DNA of 59,465 bases from Porphyrobacter sp. IPPAS B-1204 (GCA_003724185.1 RHGM01000004.1:1-59465), one strand, 5' to 3'. Shown: positions 26,111-35,253, counted from the first letter of the stretch. Translations and numbers: made by a program. Notes: generated by a model from the letters alone, not told the origin.

Positions 26111-26716
26111 ATGCAAATTCTCGTAGCCGGATCGACCGGCAACACCGGTACGCGGCTTGTGCGCGAGCTTCAGGCGCGCGGACACGACCCCATCGCGCTT
26201 GTGCGCGCAAGCTCGGACACCTCGGGCCTGCCAGACACGGTCAAGCAACGCGAGGGTGATTTGACGAACCTTGACGCGGGTGTGACCGAAGGCTGCGAAG
26301 TGGTGGTGTTTGCCGCTGGAGCCGGCGGCGGATCATCCGAGGAAATGACCGACAAGGTCGATCGCGATGGCGCAAAGCGGCTCATCGATCTGTCCGTGGC
26401 GGGCGATGTCCGGCGCTTCGTCATGCTCAGCAGCATCGGCGCGGACGACCCGGATCCGCAGGGTGATCTGGCGCATTACCTCAAGGCCAAACATGCTGCG
26501 GACGAGCATTTGCGATCGAGCGGTCTTGAATATGCCATCTTGCGCCCCGTGGCGCTGACGGATGATGACGGCAGCGGCGATGTCCGTCTGGGAGACGATG
26601 TCGATCCCGAAGGCGTGGCGGCGCGGGGCGATGTGGCACGGCTGCTTGCTGATGCTGCCGACACGCTCGATTGGGACGGAAAAATCCTGTTAATGGAGAG
26701 CGTTAAACAGGGCTAG
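26111..26716 (+). CDS. NAD(P)-binding atypical short-chain dehydrogenase
   Basis: A 201-residue Rossmann protein. The N-terminal GSTGNTGTRLV is the glycine-rich nucleotide-binding motif of the atypical SDR5/NmrA-like group. Further motifs are the strand ending VVVFAAGAGGG, FVMLSSIGADDP and the helix KAKHAADEHLRSSGLEYAIL with a typical RPVALT following. The size (about 200 residues) fits YwnB/YtfG-like proteins, some of which act as reductases or redox sensors. The gene follows the dehydrogenase by 45 bp with its own GGAGAAAAG ribosome binding site. Substrate unknown. Confidence 0.82.
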   Translation: MQILVAGSTGNTGTRLVRELQARGHDPIALVRASSDTSGLPDTVKQREGDLTNLDAGVTEGCEVVVFAAGAGGGSSEEMTDKVDRDGAKRLIDLSVAGDVRRFVMLSSIGADDPDPQGDLAHYLKAKHAADEHLRSSGLEYAILRPVALTDDDGSGDVRLGDDVDPEGVAARGDVARLLADAADTLDWDGKILLMESVKQG

Positions 26717-26769
26717 CTGACCTTTGCGGCGCGGAAGGGCGGTTTCCTCCCGCGTCACTTCCGCCGGTT

Positions 26770-28287
26770 TCAAGCAGCCTTGGTCGCCTCGCCGCAGCCT
26801 GCCACGCCGGGGACCGTGATGATGCGCCCACCGCCGAATTCCTCGCGTACCACGATCAACCCGCTGCGCTCCAGATGGTCGAGCAGGCGGCGGATGCGGC
26901 TTGGCGAACTGCTGCCATAGAGGCGCGCCAATTCGTCTTCATCCGGCATCGGATCGCCCAGCGCCTCGGCCACCGCCATGGCAAGGAAGGGCGCCAGCAC
27001 ATCATCCTCGACGCCTGCGATGATCGCTTCGACAGCCTCGCGCATGCTGCCTTCCAGCCGCCCGAGGCCGCCGATGGCACAGGCGAACATGCGGCGGAAA
27101 CGGGCGATGTCGATATGGGCGCTGGCAACGCCCTGCTGGCGGCAGCGGATGGCAAAATCGCGGAACAGGGCGGTCGCCGGGCGGAAGGTGGCGCCTTCGC
27201 TCAGGGCGAGTTCGTGGACAATCGCTTCGGGCGTGGTGCTGACCGGCGCGGGTTCGGCAACGGGCAGAGGCAGGGCTGAGGCCGGGGTATCCTCCTGCTC
27301 GGGCACGGAAACCGGCGAGGTGGCTGGCTGCACAGGCGGCGGCACAGCGCGCAAGGCTTGTTCGATATCGGCCGCAGGGCGCGGCGGGGGCGGGGGACGG
27401 CGGGTGACAGGCTCGCTTGCCGCCTCGGCCAGCCGATCGTTGAGCAGCGCCTCCATATCCTCGCCGCCAGCTTCGGGCAGAGGCAGCAATCCGCCGCCGC
27501 CACTGCGTGCACCAGTGCGCACCGGGCCGACGCTCACAGCAACCGGTCGGCGGCTGATCGCCGGGCCGAGGCCTAGGAACTGGCCCCGCTGCAAATCGCG
27601 GATCCGTTCGGCCTGACGCCGGTCCATGCCGAGCAGATCAGCGGCGCGCTGCATGTCGATATCGAGAAACGTGCGCCCCATCAGGAAATTGCTGGCTTCG
27701 GCGGCGACATTCTTGGCCAGCTTGGCGAGGCGCTGCGTGGCGACAATCCCCGCCAGCCCGCGCTTGCGCCCGCGGCACATCAGGTTGGTCATCGCCGACA
27801 GGGTCAACCGGCGGGTGTCGTCGCTCATCTCGCCCGCAGCGGCGGGGGCGAACATCTGCGCTTCATCGACCACCACCAGCGCGGGATACCAGTGTTCTCT
27901 CGGCGCATCGAACAGGGCGGTGAGAAACAGCGCGGCGCAGCGGATCTGCTGTTCGACCTCAAGCTCGTCGAGCGTCAGCACCACCGAGGCGCGGTGCTGG
28001 CGCACGCGGGCGGCCAGCGCCTCGATCTCGCGCGGCGAATAGGCCGCACCGTCGATCACGACATGGCCGAAAGCATCCGCCAGCGTGACGAAATCGCCTT
28101 CGGGATCGATCACCACTTGCTGCACCTGCCCGGCGCATTCTTCCAGCAAGCGGCGCAAAAGATGCGATTTTCCCGAGCCTGAATTGCCCTGCACCAGCAG
28201 CCGGGTGGCGAGCAGTTCCTCAAGATCGATGGCAACGCGTTGGCGCCGTTCGTCCTGGCCGATGTCGATGAATGTGCTCACGTGCAT
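26770..28287 (-). CDS. HerA-like ATPase with C-terminal helical domain
   Basis: A 505-residue ATPase. The Walker A motif GNSGSGKSHLLRRLLE is near residue 37, the Walker B motif is ALVVVDEAQMF, and a sensor region reads GRKRGLAGIVATQRLAKL. This pattern is the HerA/FtsK-type DUF87 ATPase group, which forms hexameric DNA-translocating or remodelling motors. A Pro/Ala-rich linker (residues about 290-360) leads to a C-terminal winged-helix-like region (LARLYGSSSPSRIRRLLDHL). No NurA-like nuclease partner is visible in the neighbourhood. It is transcribed toward the SDR gene and away from btaB. A DNA-related role is inferred from the family. Confidence 0.8.
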   Translation of the reverse strand: MHVSTFIDIGQDERRQRVAIDLEELLATRLLVQGNSGSGKSHLLRRLLEECAGQVQQVVIDPEGDFVTLADAFGHVVIDGAAYSPREIEALAARVRQHRASVVLTLDELEVEQQIRCAALFLTALFDAPREHWYPALVVVDEAQMFAPAAAGEMSDDTRRLTLSAMTNLMCRGRKRGLAGIVATQRLAKLAKNVAAEASNFLMGRTFLDIDMQRAADLLGMDRRQAERIRDLQRGQFLGLGPAISRRPVAVSVGPVRTGARSGGGGLLPLPEAGGEDMEALLNDRLAEAASEPVTRRPPPPPRPAADIEQALRAVPPPVQPATSPVSVPEQEDTPASALPLPVAEPAPVSTTPEAIVHELALSEGATFRPATALFRDFAIRCRQQGVASAHIDIARFRRMFACAIGGLGRLEGSMREAVEAIIAGVEDDVLAPFLAMAVAEALGDPMPDEDELARLYGSSSPSRIRRLLDHLERSGLIVVREEFGGGRIITVPGVAGCGEATKAA

Positions 28288-28353
28288 GGGATAGGCAGGC
28301 GCGCGCGGGAGGCAAAGGCGCAGGAGCGGGTTATCCAGCGTTACGAGCCGCGA

Positions 28354-28992
28354 TCAGGCGCTCAACACATGAAGCTGGTAATATCCCAGCGGCCCGCGCT
28401 GGCTTTTGAGCCGCAAGCCGCGGGCATGGGCGATGCGGGCGGCGGCGGCAGGCAGGGCGGCGCGGGGTTCCACGTGAAACTTCGCAAGCCACCCCCTGAG
28501 CAGGGTCTGGGCCGGCCTTGGCAGGCCCTGAAGGTCACCAAAGTCGACCACGTGCAGTTCCCCCGCATCGGCCACCAGACTGGCGGCATGATCCAGCGCG
28601 CCCTCCCAATCGGGGATCATCGACAGCGAATAGGACAGCACGATCCGTTCGAACGCAGGCTCGCCCAGCAGCGGCTGCGGATCGAAGGAACAGGCATCGC
28701 ATTCGCCCAGCCGCGCCTCGGCCCCCACCGCAGCGCGGGCGCTTTTCAGCATCTCGGCGGAAATATCGAGGCCGTAAAGCCGCACCCCCGGCCAAGCTTT
28801 CCCCACCTTGGCAAGGTTGCGCCCGGTGCCGCAGGCAACCTCCAGCACCCGCATCCCGGCCCGCGCATCCAGCCCGGCGATCAGCGTGTCGCGCCCGAAC
28901 AGGTAGTATTTGCGGGTCAGGTCATAGATGTGCCGCTGCCCGCGATAGACCTCGTCCATCAGCGCGGCGTGGGAAGGGCTGGCGGTGGCCAT
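28354..28992 (-). CDS. btaB: BtaB: diacylglyceryl homoserine N-methyltransferase
   Basis: A 212-residue class I SAM methyltransferase. The opening DEVYRGQRHIYDLTRKYYLF is characteristic of BtaB, and the SAM-binding motif I is VLEVACGTGRNL. BtaB methylates the amino group of diacylglyceryl-homoserine three times to give the betaine lipid DGTS. The ATG at 28992 overlaps the btaA stop by one base (TGATG); a GTG codon just upstream is an alternative start. The btaA-btaB order and overlap match known bacterial betaine-lipid operons such as that of Rhodobacter sphaeroides. Confidence 0.88.
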   Translation of the reverse strand: MATASPSHAALMDEVYRGQRHIYDLTRKYYLFGRDTLIAGLDARAGMRVLEVACGTGRNLAKVGKAWPGVRLYGLDISAEMLKSARAAVGAEARLGECDACSFDPQPLLGEPAFERIVLSYSLSMIPDWEGALDHAASLVADAGELHVVDFGDLQGLPRPAQTLLRGWLAKFHVEPRAALPAAAARIAHARGLRLKSQRGPLGYYQLHVLSA

Positions 28993-30206
28993 CACGCCAG
29001 GTCGTACACATGGACGCCGCCATAGATCGACGAGCGGTCACGGCGGGTCAGATCGGCGGAGGTGTCCTCAAGATAGCGCCACCGCCCAAGGATCGCGTTG
29101 TCCAGGCGGCCCGGCAGCAGGCTGGGTTCGGCAGCGGTGCGGAACAACACGCGCGCCCCGGGGCGGCTGGCGCGGGTGATCTTGCCCCACAGGTCATCAA
29201 GCTGCGCGTTGTTCATCCAGTCCTGCGCATCGAGCAGCACGAAGCGGTCCATGCTCGCCTCATCGCGGTCGCCGATCCAGCCCACCATGTTGGTGCGGGT
29301 CACGTCCAGCCGGTCAATCCGGTCTTTCATCGCATCCCAGTTGGCGCGCTGGAGATAGGGGGGCAGAGCGGCGCTTTCCGACCGGTCATACCCGCGCCCG
29401 AAGGCCTGCCAAGCGAAGTAATTGTCCTTCACCGCGAAATCGCAGGCGAGCTTTTCCAGCCGCCGCCGCAGCACCTCGGCCATGCGTTCATCGCCCGCCA
29501 GATGTTCGAACTGGGCAGGCGGAATGCCGAGGCCGAACAGCGAGGCGGGCTGATCGGTCAGCCAGCGGATGAAGCGCTTTTCGAACACCGGGGCCAGCTC
29601 CCGCTCGAACACGGCGCGCTGTTCCTCCAGCGTTTCAGCGGCCAGCAGCTTGCCCAGATCGATCTTGTAAAGTTTGGCAAAGACGTGGGCCAGGCCAATG
29701 AAATTGCCCAGCAATCCCTTGCGGTAAATCCCGCGGGTGAAATAAGAAATCCGCCGCCGCCCGCGAATATCGCGCTTTTCCCAATAGGCGCGGCTTTCCG
29801 CATCCAGATGCGGCGCGATCATCGTGCGGTAGACCTCCGCATTCTCCTTGTGATCGGCATGGGCGAAGAAGCGGTGGAAGCGTTCGTAATTGGGCAGGTG
29901 CCGGATCGCCGCGATCTTCAGCCGCCCGAGCGCGACGTGCGCGTGGTTGAGGTCGACCGCGGTCACGCTTTCGGGGTTCGCCGTGAGGTATGACAGCGCG
30001 TTGCAGCTGCCGCTGGCGATGCACATCACGCGGGCTTCAGGGTGGATGGCAAGGCCTTCCATGTCCACCACCGGATCTTCCCAGATCTGGGCATAGACCA
30101 GCCCTTTGAAAGCGAGCGCGAAAGCCTTGTCGAGCAGCTTGTCGCTCACCTTCGCGTCTGTGCGGATCACCGCATCTTCGATGATCCGCTTTGCCTGTAT
30201 CGCCAT
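28992..30206 (-). CDS. btaA: BtaA: SAM-diacylglycerol 3-amino-3-carboxypropyl transferase (DUF3419)
   Basis: A 404-residue DUF3419 protein, the BtaA family, which transfers the 3-amino-3-carboxypropyl group of SAM to diacylglycerol as the first step of DGTS synthesis at the membrane. Recognisable stretches include LVYAQIWEDPVVDMEGLAIH, the SAM-site-like MCIASGSCNALSYLT, the following TAVDLNHAHVALG, and a C-terminal RTAAEPSLLPGRL. The length is usual for the family. It directly precedes btaB, with a one-base overlap. DGTS replaces phospholipids under phosphate limitation in several bacteria; I saw no clear PHO box upstream. Confidence 0.9.
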   Translation of the reverse strand: MAIQAKRIIEDAVIRTDAKVSDKLLDKAFALAFKGLVYAQIWEDPVVDMEGLAIHPEARVMCIASGSCNALSYLTANPESVTAVDLNHAHVALGRLKIAAIRHLPNYERFHRFFAHADHKENAEVYRTMIAPHLDAESRAYWEKRDIRGRRRISYFTRGIYRKGLLGNFIGLAHVFAKLYKIDLGKLLAAETLEEQRAVFERELAPVFEKRFIRWLTDQPASLFGLGIPPAQFEHLAGDERMAEVLRRRLEKLACDFAVKDNYFAWQAFGRGYDRSESAALPPYLQRANWDAMKDRIDRLDVTRTNMVGWIGDRDEASMDRFVLLDAQDWMNNAQLDDLWGKITRASRPGARVLFRTAAEPSLLPGRLDNAILGRWRYLEDTSADLTRRDRSSIYGGVHVYDLA

Positions 30207-30286
30207 GGGGATGCCGCGTCCTTGCCTAAGGTCAGGACCGCGTCATATGGCCGCAGAATGTCGCCTATGTGACGGTTTCCACAGAC

Positions 30287-31249
30287 TCAATCACTGCCCG
30301 CAATCGTCGATGCAAACGCAGCCGGATCGGCATTGCCGCCGGTCAGCATGATGACGGTGTCCGCATCGACCGGCACCTTGCCCGCCAGCGCCGCCGCCAG
30401 CGCGGCCGCGCCGCCAGGTTCGACCACAAGGTGCAAGCTGTTGAAGGCGAAGCGCTGGGCGGCGCGCACCTCGGCGTCGGTCACGGTCACGCCCGGCTCG
30501 GCGCGGCCTTTCAGCAGTGCCAGATTGAGCGGCTTGGTCACATTGGGTTGCAGCGCGTCGCAGATGGTTTTGGGCGCATCGGGCGCGGCGTGGACAAGCT
30601 CGCCCTTTGCCATCGCTTGTCCGACCATGTCCCAGCCCACCGGCTCGACCGGGTGGATCGCGCTATCGGGAGCGCCCAGCGCCAGCCCCGCGGCCAATCC
30701 GCCACCGCCGCAGCAGGCGATGATGCGGGAAGGGGCGCGGCCCAATTGCGCGGCGATTTCGATGGCGGCGCTGCCCTGGCCTTCGACAACCCACGGATCG
30801 CCGAAAGCGTGAACCAGCGTGCCGCCGTGTTCCTCGATCAGATTGGCCGCCACTGCGTCGCGGTCCTCTTGCGGACGCTGATACAGCACCACCTCGGCGC
30901 CCAATGCCTTGGTGTTGGCCAGCTTCACGTGCGGCGCATCATGCGGCATCACGATGGTCGCCCGGATGCCAAGCCGCCGCGCTGCCCACGCGACGCCTTG
31001 CGCGTGGTTGCCCGATGACACCGCCACCACGCCGCCAGCGCGCTCTTCAGGCGTAAGGCTGACCAACCGCCACCACGCGCCTCTGATCTTGAAGGCACCG
31101 ATGGGCTGCAGCACCTCGGCCTTCACCCATGCCGACACACCGCCGATTTCGACGGGGAGCAAGGGGGTGGGGGGAAGAATTGCGGCTACGGCAGCGGCGG
31201 CTTTGTTCACGCCTTCGGTGGTCGGCATTCTGACATCAGTTCGGATCAT
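30287..31249 (-). CDS. Threonine/serine dehydratase (PLP fold type II)
   Basis: A 320-residue PLP enzyme. The lysine that binds PLP is in IGAFKIRGAWW, the substrate/cofactor loop is AVSSGNHAQGVAWAA, and the phosphate-binding glycine loop is CCGGGGLAAGLAL. This is the pattern of catabolic threonine ammonia-lyase and serine/threonine racemase-like proteins without an ACT domain. The start at 31249 is preferred because AAAGGGGAC lies just before it; ATGs at 31267 and 31228 are alternatives. Divergent from the spermidine operon. It would deaminate threonine or serine to an oxoacid and ammonia; the exact substrate is open. Confidence 0.85.
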   Translation of the reverse strand: MIRTDVRMPTTEGVNKAAAAVAAILPPTPLLPVEIGGVSAWVKAEVLQPIGAFKIRGAWWRLVSLTPEERAGGVVAVSSGNHAQGVAWAARRLGIRATIVMPHDAPHVKLANTKALGAEVVLYQRPQEDRDAVAANLIEEHGGTLVHAFGDPWVVEGQGSAAIEIAAQLGRAPSRIIACCGGGGLAAGLALGAPDSAIHPVEPVGWDMVGQAMAKGELVHAAPDAPKTICDALQPNVTKPLNLALLKGRAEPGVTVTDAEVRAAQRFAFNSLHLVVEPGGAAALAAALAGKVPVDADTVIMLTGGNADPAAFASTIAGSD

Positions 31250-31312
31250 TTGTCCCCTTTGGCGCATTGGAGTAGGGCGCGCGCAAGATTCGCATTACGA
31301 AAGGTTCCTATC

Positions 31313-32539
31313 ATGTCGGCAGCAAAATCCAGCACGGTCCTTGTCATTGGTGCTGGCGGGGTGAGCTCGGTCTGCGTCCATAAGATGGCGTTCAATCCGG
31401 AGATCTTCCCCGAAATCCACCTCGCCAGCCGCACCAAGTCCAAGTGCGACGCAATTGCCGCCAGCGTGAAGGAACGCTGCGGGCGCGATATCGCCACCTA
31501 TGAAATCGACGCCGAGGAAGTCCCGGCGATGGTCAACCTGATCCGCAAGACCGGCGCGGGCCTGGTGGTCAACCTTGCGCTGCCCTATCAGGATCTGCCG
31601 ATCATGGACGCCTGCCTTGAAGCGGGTGTCGATTACCTCGACACCGCGAATTACGAGCCCAAGGACGAGGCCAAGTTCGAGTATCACTGGCAGTGGGCCT
31701 ATCAGGACCGTTACAAGGATGCAGGGCTGATGGCGCTGCTGGGGTCGGGCTTCGATCCCGGCGTTACCAGCGTGTTCACCATGTGGCTCAAGAAGCACAA
31801 GCTGAAGACCATCCGCCAGCTCGACATTCTCGATTGCAACGGCGGCGATCACGGCCAGCATTTCGCCACCAACTTCAACCCGGAAATCAACATCCGCGAA
31901 GTGACCGCGCCCGCGCGCCACTGGGAAAACGGCGAATGGGTCGAAACCCCCGCGATGGCCAACAAGGTCGCCTTCGATTTCGAGGCCGTGGGCCAGAAGA
32001 ACATGTATCTGATGTATCACGAGGAGCTGGAAAGCCTCGCCAAGTTCGTCCCCGAACTGGAGCGGGCGCGGTTCTGGATGACCTTCGGCGATCAATACAT
32101 CACCCACCTCACCGTGCTGCAGAACGTCGGCATGACCAGCATCGAGCCGGTGAAGTATCAGGGCCGCGACATCATCCCGCTGCAATTCCTCGCCGCCGTG
32201 CTGCCCAAGCCCGAAACGCTGGGCGAGACGACCAAGGGCAACACCAACATCGGCGTGATCGCCACGGGTGAGGCGCTGGATGGTTCGGGCGAGAAGACGT
32301 TCTACATCAAGAATATCTGCAGCCACGAAGCCGCTTACGAGGAAACCGGCAACCAGGCGGTCAGCTACACCACCGGCGTCCCGGCCATGATCGGCGCGGC
32401 GATGATGGTGCGCGGTGACTGGCGCGGGGAGGGCGTGTTCAACATCGAACAGATGGACCCCGATCCGTTCATGGACATGCTCAACCAGCACGGCCTGCCG
32501 TGGACGGTCGAGGAAATGGACGGGCCGGTTTCGTTCTGA
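31313..32539 (+). CDS. Carboxynorspermidine dehydrogenase
   Basis: A 408-residue saccharopine-dehydrogenase-like enzyme. The N-terminal VLVIGAGGVSSVCVHKMA is the nucleotide-binding motif. The segments LGSGFDPGVTSVFTMWLKKH, DCNGGDHGQHFATNFNPEIN and REVTAPARHWENG are typical of carboxynorspermidine (carboxyspermidine) dehydrogenases. The enzyme condenses aspartate semialdehyde with diaminopropane or putrescine using NADPH. It heads a three-gene unit with nspC at 33498, which supports the assignment. The start at 31313 begins the Rossmann fold; an upstream in-frame start would overlap the divergent gene. Its stop overlaps the next start (TGATG). Confidence 0.92.
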   Translation: MSAAKSSTVLVIGAGGVSSVCVHKMAFNPEIFPEIHLASRTKSKCDAIAASVKERCGRDIATYEIDAEEVPAMVNLIRKTGAGLVVNLALPYQDLPIMDACLEAGVDYLDTANYEPKDEAKFEYHWQWAYQDRYKDAGLMALLGSGFDPGVTSVFTMWLKKHKLKTIRQLDILDCNGGDHGQHFATNFNPEINIREVTAPARHWENGEWVETPAMANKVAFDFEAVGQKNMYLMYHEELESLAKFVPELERARFWMTFGDQYITHLTVLQNVGMTSIEPVKYQGRDIIPLQFLAAVLPKPETLGETTKGNTNIGVIATGEALDGSGEKTFYIKNICSHEAAYEETGNQAVSYTTGVPAMIGAAMMVRGDWRGEGVFNIEQMDPDPFMDMLNQHGLPWTVEEMDGPVSF

Positions 32540-33495
32540 TGCGGCGGGCGTGGGCGGCGCTGGCGGTTCTGGCGCTCGCCGCCTGCGATGCCGCGCCTAT
32601 CGCCCGCGAAGAGGTGCCTGCGCTTGCCGTGGACACCGGCTGGCCGACCGTCCCCCAAGGTGCGAAGTTCGGTGAGGTCAGCGGGGTCGATGTCGACGCT
32701 GATGGCAATGTCTGGGTGCTCCACCGAGCTGGTCGGGTGTGGGAGGAACCGTTTCCGACCACGCCTATCGCCGAGCCCACCGTGTTCAAATTCGCCCCCG
32801 ATGGCACCCTGCTGGCGCAATGGGGGGCGGGGCAGTTCATCATGCCGCACGGTATCTCCATCGATCCCGCGGGCAAGGTGTGGATCACCGACGTTGCGCT
32901 CGAACAGGTGCTGCGCTTTTCGCCCGAAGGCGTGCTGGAACTGACCCTCGGCACGCGCGGGGTGAGCAAGCAGGACACCGCCCATTTCGGTCGCCCCGCC
33001 GATGTCGCCTTCCTGCCCGGCCGCGTGCTGGTGGCTGACGGCTATGTGAACACCCGCATCGCCGAATTTTCGCCTGAGGGTAAGTTTATCCGCGAGTGGG
33101 GCGATTTCGCTGTCGCCCATGCGGTGGCGGTGGACGACGCCCGCATCTATGTCGCCGACCGCGAGAACGCGCGCATCCAGATTTTCGATCACACGGGCAA
33201 GCTTACCGAAAGCCGTGTCTCGCCTGCGGGCAACCATACCTACGCGATGAAGCCTCTGGGTGGCGGGCGGCTGCTGGCGGTCGAGGGCCGGGACGGAGGT
33301 GACCGCAAGGGTGCGATCCTGCGGGTCTATGCCGCCGATGGGGCGATTGAGCGCGCCTTCGACATCGGCCTTCCCGGTGAGGACGCGAGCCTTGGCCATG
33401 ACCTTGCGATCGGGCCGGACGGCCATATCTATGTCGCCGACGTTCCTGCGGGCCGCGTGGTGCGGTTCAAAATTCCTGAAAAATCGGACCAATAG
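32539..33495 (+). CDS. NHL-repeat lipoprotein inside the spermidine operon
   Basis: A 318-residue lipoprotein (MRRAWAALAVLALAAC, lipobox LAAC). The mature part is a beta-propeller of NHL-type repeats: GVDVDADGNVWVLHRAG, MPHGISIDPAGKVWITD, RPADVAFLPGRVLVADGYVN, AVAVDDARIYVADRENARIQ and LAIGPDGHIYVADVPAGRVV. The family includes peptidyl-glycine lyase-like and signalling propellers of various function. The start overlaps the upstream dehydrogenase stop by one base and its own stop is 2 bp before nspC, so translation is probably coupled. An envelope protein between two cytoplasmic polyamine enzymes is unexpected; the role is unknown. Confidence 0.85.
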   Translation: MRRAWAALAVLALAACDAAPIAREEVPALAVDTGWPTVPQGAKFGEVSGVDVDADGNVWVLHRAGRVWEEPFPTTPIAEPTVFKFAPDGTLLAQWGAGQFIMPHGISIDPAGKVWITDVALEQVLRFSPEGVLELTLGTRGVSKQDTAHFGRPADVAFLPGRVLVADGYVNTRIAEFSPEGKFIREWGDFAVAHAVAVDDARIYVADRENARIQIFDHTGKLTESRVSPAGNHTYAMKPLGGGRLLAVEGRDGGDRKGAILRVYAADGAIERAFDIGLPGEDASLGHDLAIGPDGHIYVADVPAGRVVRFKIPEKSDQ

Positions 33496-33497
33496 CC

Positions 33498-34691
33498 ATG
33501 CAAACCAAAGCCGGTGATCCGGGCGCCTTTGCCCATTTCGATCTGTCGCGGGTCGATAGCCCCGCCTTCGTGGTGGACGCGGCCAAGCTGCGCGCCAATT
33601 GCCGGGTGCTGGCCGATGTGCGCGATGCCGCTACGGCGGATGGCGCGGACATCAAGGTGTTCGCCGCCCTCAAGGCATTTTCGATGTGGTCGGCAGCGCC
33701 CATCATCGGCGAATATCTCGACGGCGTCTCCACCTCCGGCCTGTGGGAAGCGCGGCTCGCGTCCGAGTTCTACGATGGCGAAATCGCGACTTACTCGGCG
33801 GCGTTCAAGCCGGAAGAGCTGGAGGAAATCTGCCGCCTGTCCGATCACGTGATCTTCAATTCGCCCTTCCAGCATGACCGCGCGCGGCTAATCCTTGAAC
33901 ACGCCGCCGCCAGCGGCGCGAATGTCAGCGTCGGCCTGCGCATCAACCCGCAAGTTCCCACCGGCGAGGTCGCCAAGTACGATCCTTCGGCCCCCGGATC
34001 GCGGCTCGGCTTCCCGCTCGACCAGCTGACCGAAGAACACATGGAAGGGGTGGGAGGCATCCACTTCCACAACCTGTGCGAACAGGATTTCGAGCCGCTG
34101 AAGGCCACCTGGGACCGGGTGTTCGACGTGATCGAGCCCTTTTTCGGGCAATTGAAGTGGATCAACATGGGCGGCGGCCACCACATCACCCGCGCCGATT
34201 ATCAGCGCGAGGAGCTGGTGGAATTCCTGCGCGATGCGGCTGAGGATACCGGCTGCCAGATCATCCTCGAACCGGGCGAGGCGGTGGCGCTGGATGCGGG
34301 CATTCTGGTCGGCACGTTGCTCGATACGATGTTCAATGAAGTGCCCGTCGGCATCACCGATATCTCCGCCACCTGCCACATGCCCGATGTGCTGGAGGCG
34401 CCCTATCGCCCCGCCATGCTCGGCGAAATTGCGGATGAGGACATGATCCCGATCCGGCTTGGCGGGCCGTCCTGCCTCGCAGGCGATGTGATCGGCGATT
34501 ACCGCCTTCCGGTGCCAGCAGAGCCCGGCGCGCGCTTCGCGTTTCTCGATCAGGCGCATTATTCGATGGTCAAGACCAACACCTTCAACGGTGTCGCGCT
34601 GCCATCGATCTGGATGTGGGACAGCGAAAGCGACGCGCTCGACTGCATCAAAAGGTTCGAATACGAGGATTTCCGTGATCGCCTGAGTTAG
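33498..34691 (+). CDS. nspC: Carboxynorspermidine decarboxylase
   Basis: A 397-residue alanine-racemase-fold decarboxylase. The PLP lysine lies in VFAALKAFSMWS (about residue 57). Other family features are GIHFHNLCEQDFEPL, the glycine-rich WINMGGGHHITR, the PLP-phosphate contact EPGEAVALDAG and the active-site GPSCLAGDVIGDY. NspC decarboxylates carboxynorspermidine or carboxyspermidine to norspermidine or spermidine. With the dehydrogenase at 31313 and the ornithine decarboxylase at 37087, the window encodes a full route from ornithine to spermidine. The length (about 400) is slightly longer than the Vibrio enzyme. Confidence 0.93.
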   Translation: MQTKAGDPGAFAHFDLSRVDSPAFVVDAAKLRANCRVLADVRDAATADGADIKVFAALKAFSMWSAAPIIGEYLDGVSTSGLWEARLASEFYDGEIATYSAAFKPEELEEICRLSDHVIFNSPFQHDRARLILEHAAASGANVSVGLRINPQVPTGEVAKYDPSAPGSRLGFPLDQLTEEHMEGVGGIHFHNLCEQDFEPLKATWDRVFDVIEPFFGQLKWINMGGGHHITRADYQREELVEFLRDAAEDTGCQIILEPGEAVALDAGILVGTLLDTMFNEVPVGITDISATCHMPDVLEAPYRPAMLGEIADEDMIPIRLGGPSCLAGDVIGDYRLPVPAEPGARFAFLDQAHYSMVKTNTFNGVALPSIWMWDSESDALDCIKRFEYEDFRDRLS

Positions 34692-34746
34692 GGCGGCGAT
34701 CCGGGGCGCTGTGCTGGTGCAAGCGCTTGTTATTTTTGGGGGAAGA

Positions 34747-35250
34747 ATGGCAATCCGATTCGCAGCACTCACCGCGGCGCTCGCGCTCGCCAGCATGGCC
34801 GCACCGGCCGCGGCGCAGAGCTACAAGGCCGATCAGGTCAAGAAATCCGTGAACCAGGCCGATCTGCTCGCCATCGTCGGCTCGCTCGGCCATCAGGTGC
34901 GCGAACAGGGCGCGCAAGGCGAAGTTTTTGTTGTCGCGCAGGATGGTGAGGGGTTGAATTACTTCCTCATCGGTACGGCCTGCGATGCGAACGGTGTTCC
35001 CGGTTGCCAGGGCATCATGATGCAGGTGCGGTATGATCTGACCGGCGGCACGACCCTTGAAGCGCTGGCCAAGGCCAATCTTGGTCAGGCCGCGCTCAAC
35101 ATCTGGGCCGATTTTTCGGAGCAGACGCTCGGCTTCACCCGTTATCAGGTGCTCGATCACGGCGTGACGATGGCCAACATCCGCGAAAACGTGGTTGTGA
35201 TGCTGGATCTGGTTGCTGAATCCTATCCGATCGCTGCTGGCGAGGAATAG
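34747..35250 (+). CDS. Exported YbjN-domain protein
   Basis: A 167-residue protein with signal peptide MAIRFAALTAALALASMAAP ending PAAAQS. GGGGGAAGA before the ATG supports the start at 34747. The mature domain (DLLAIVGSLGHQVREQGAQG and FVVAQDGEGLNYFLIGTACD) and the closing LGFTRYQVLDHGVTMANIRE fit the YbjN family. Two Cys in the middle (ACDANGVPGCQG) parallel the Cys pair of the other YbjN-like protein at 10309, so the two may be paralogues. It follows nspC by 55 bp but its theme is different, so cotranscription is uncertain. Confidence 0.78.
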   Translation: MAIRFAALTAALALASMAAPAAAQSYKADQVKKSVNQADLLAIVGSLGHQVREQGAQGEVFVVAQDGEGLNYFLIGTACDANGVPGCQGIMMQVRYDLTGGTTLEALAKANLGQAALNIWADFSEQTLGFTRYQVLDHGVTMANIRENVVVMLDLVAESYPIAAGEE

Positions 35251-35253
35251 GCG

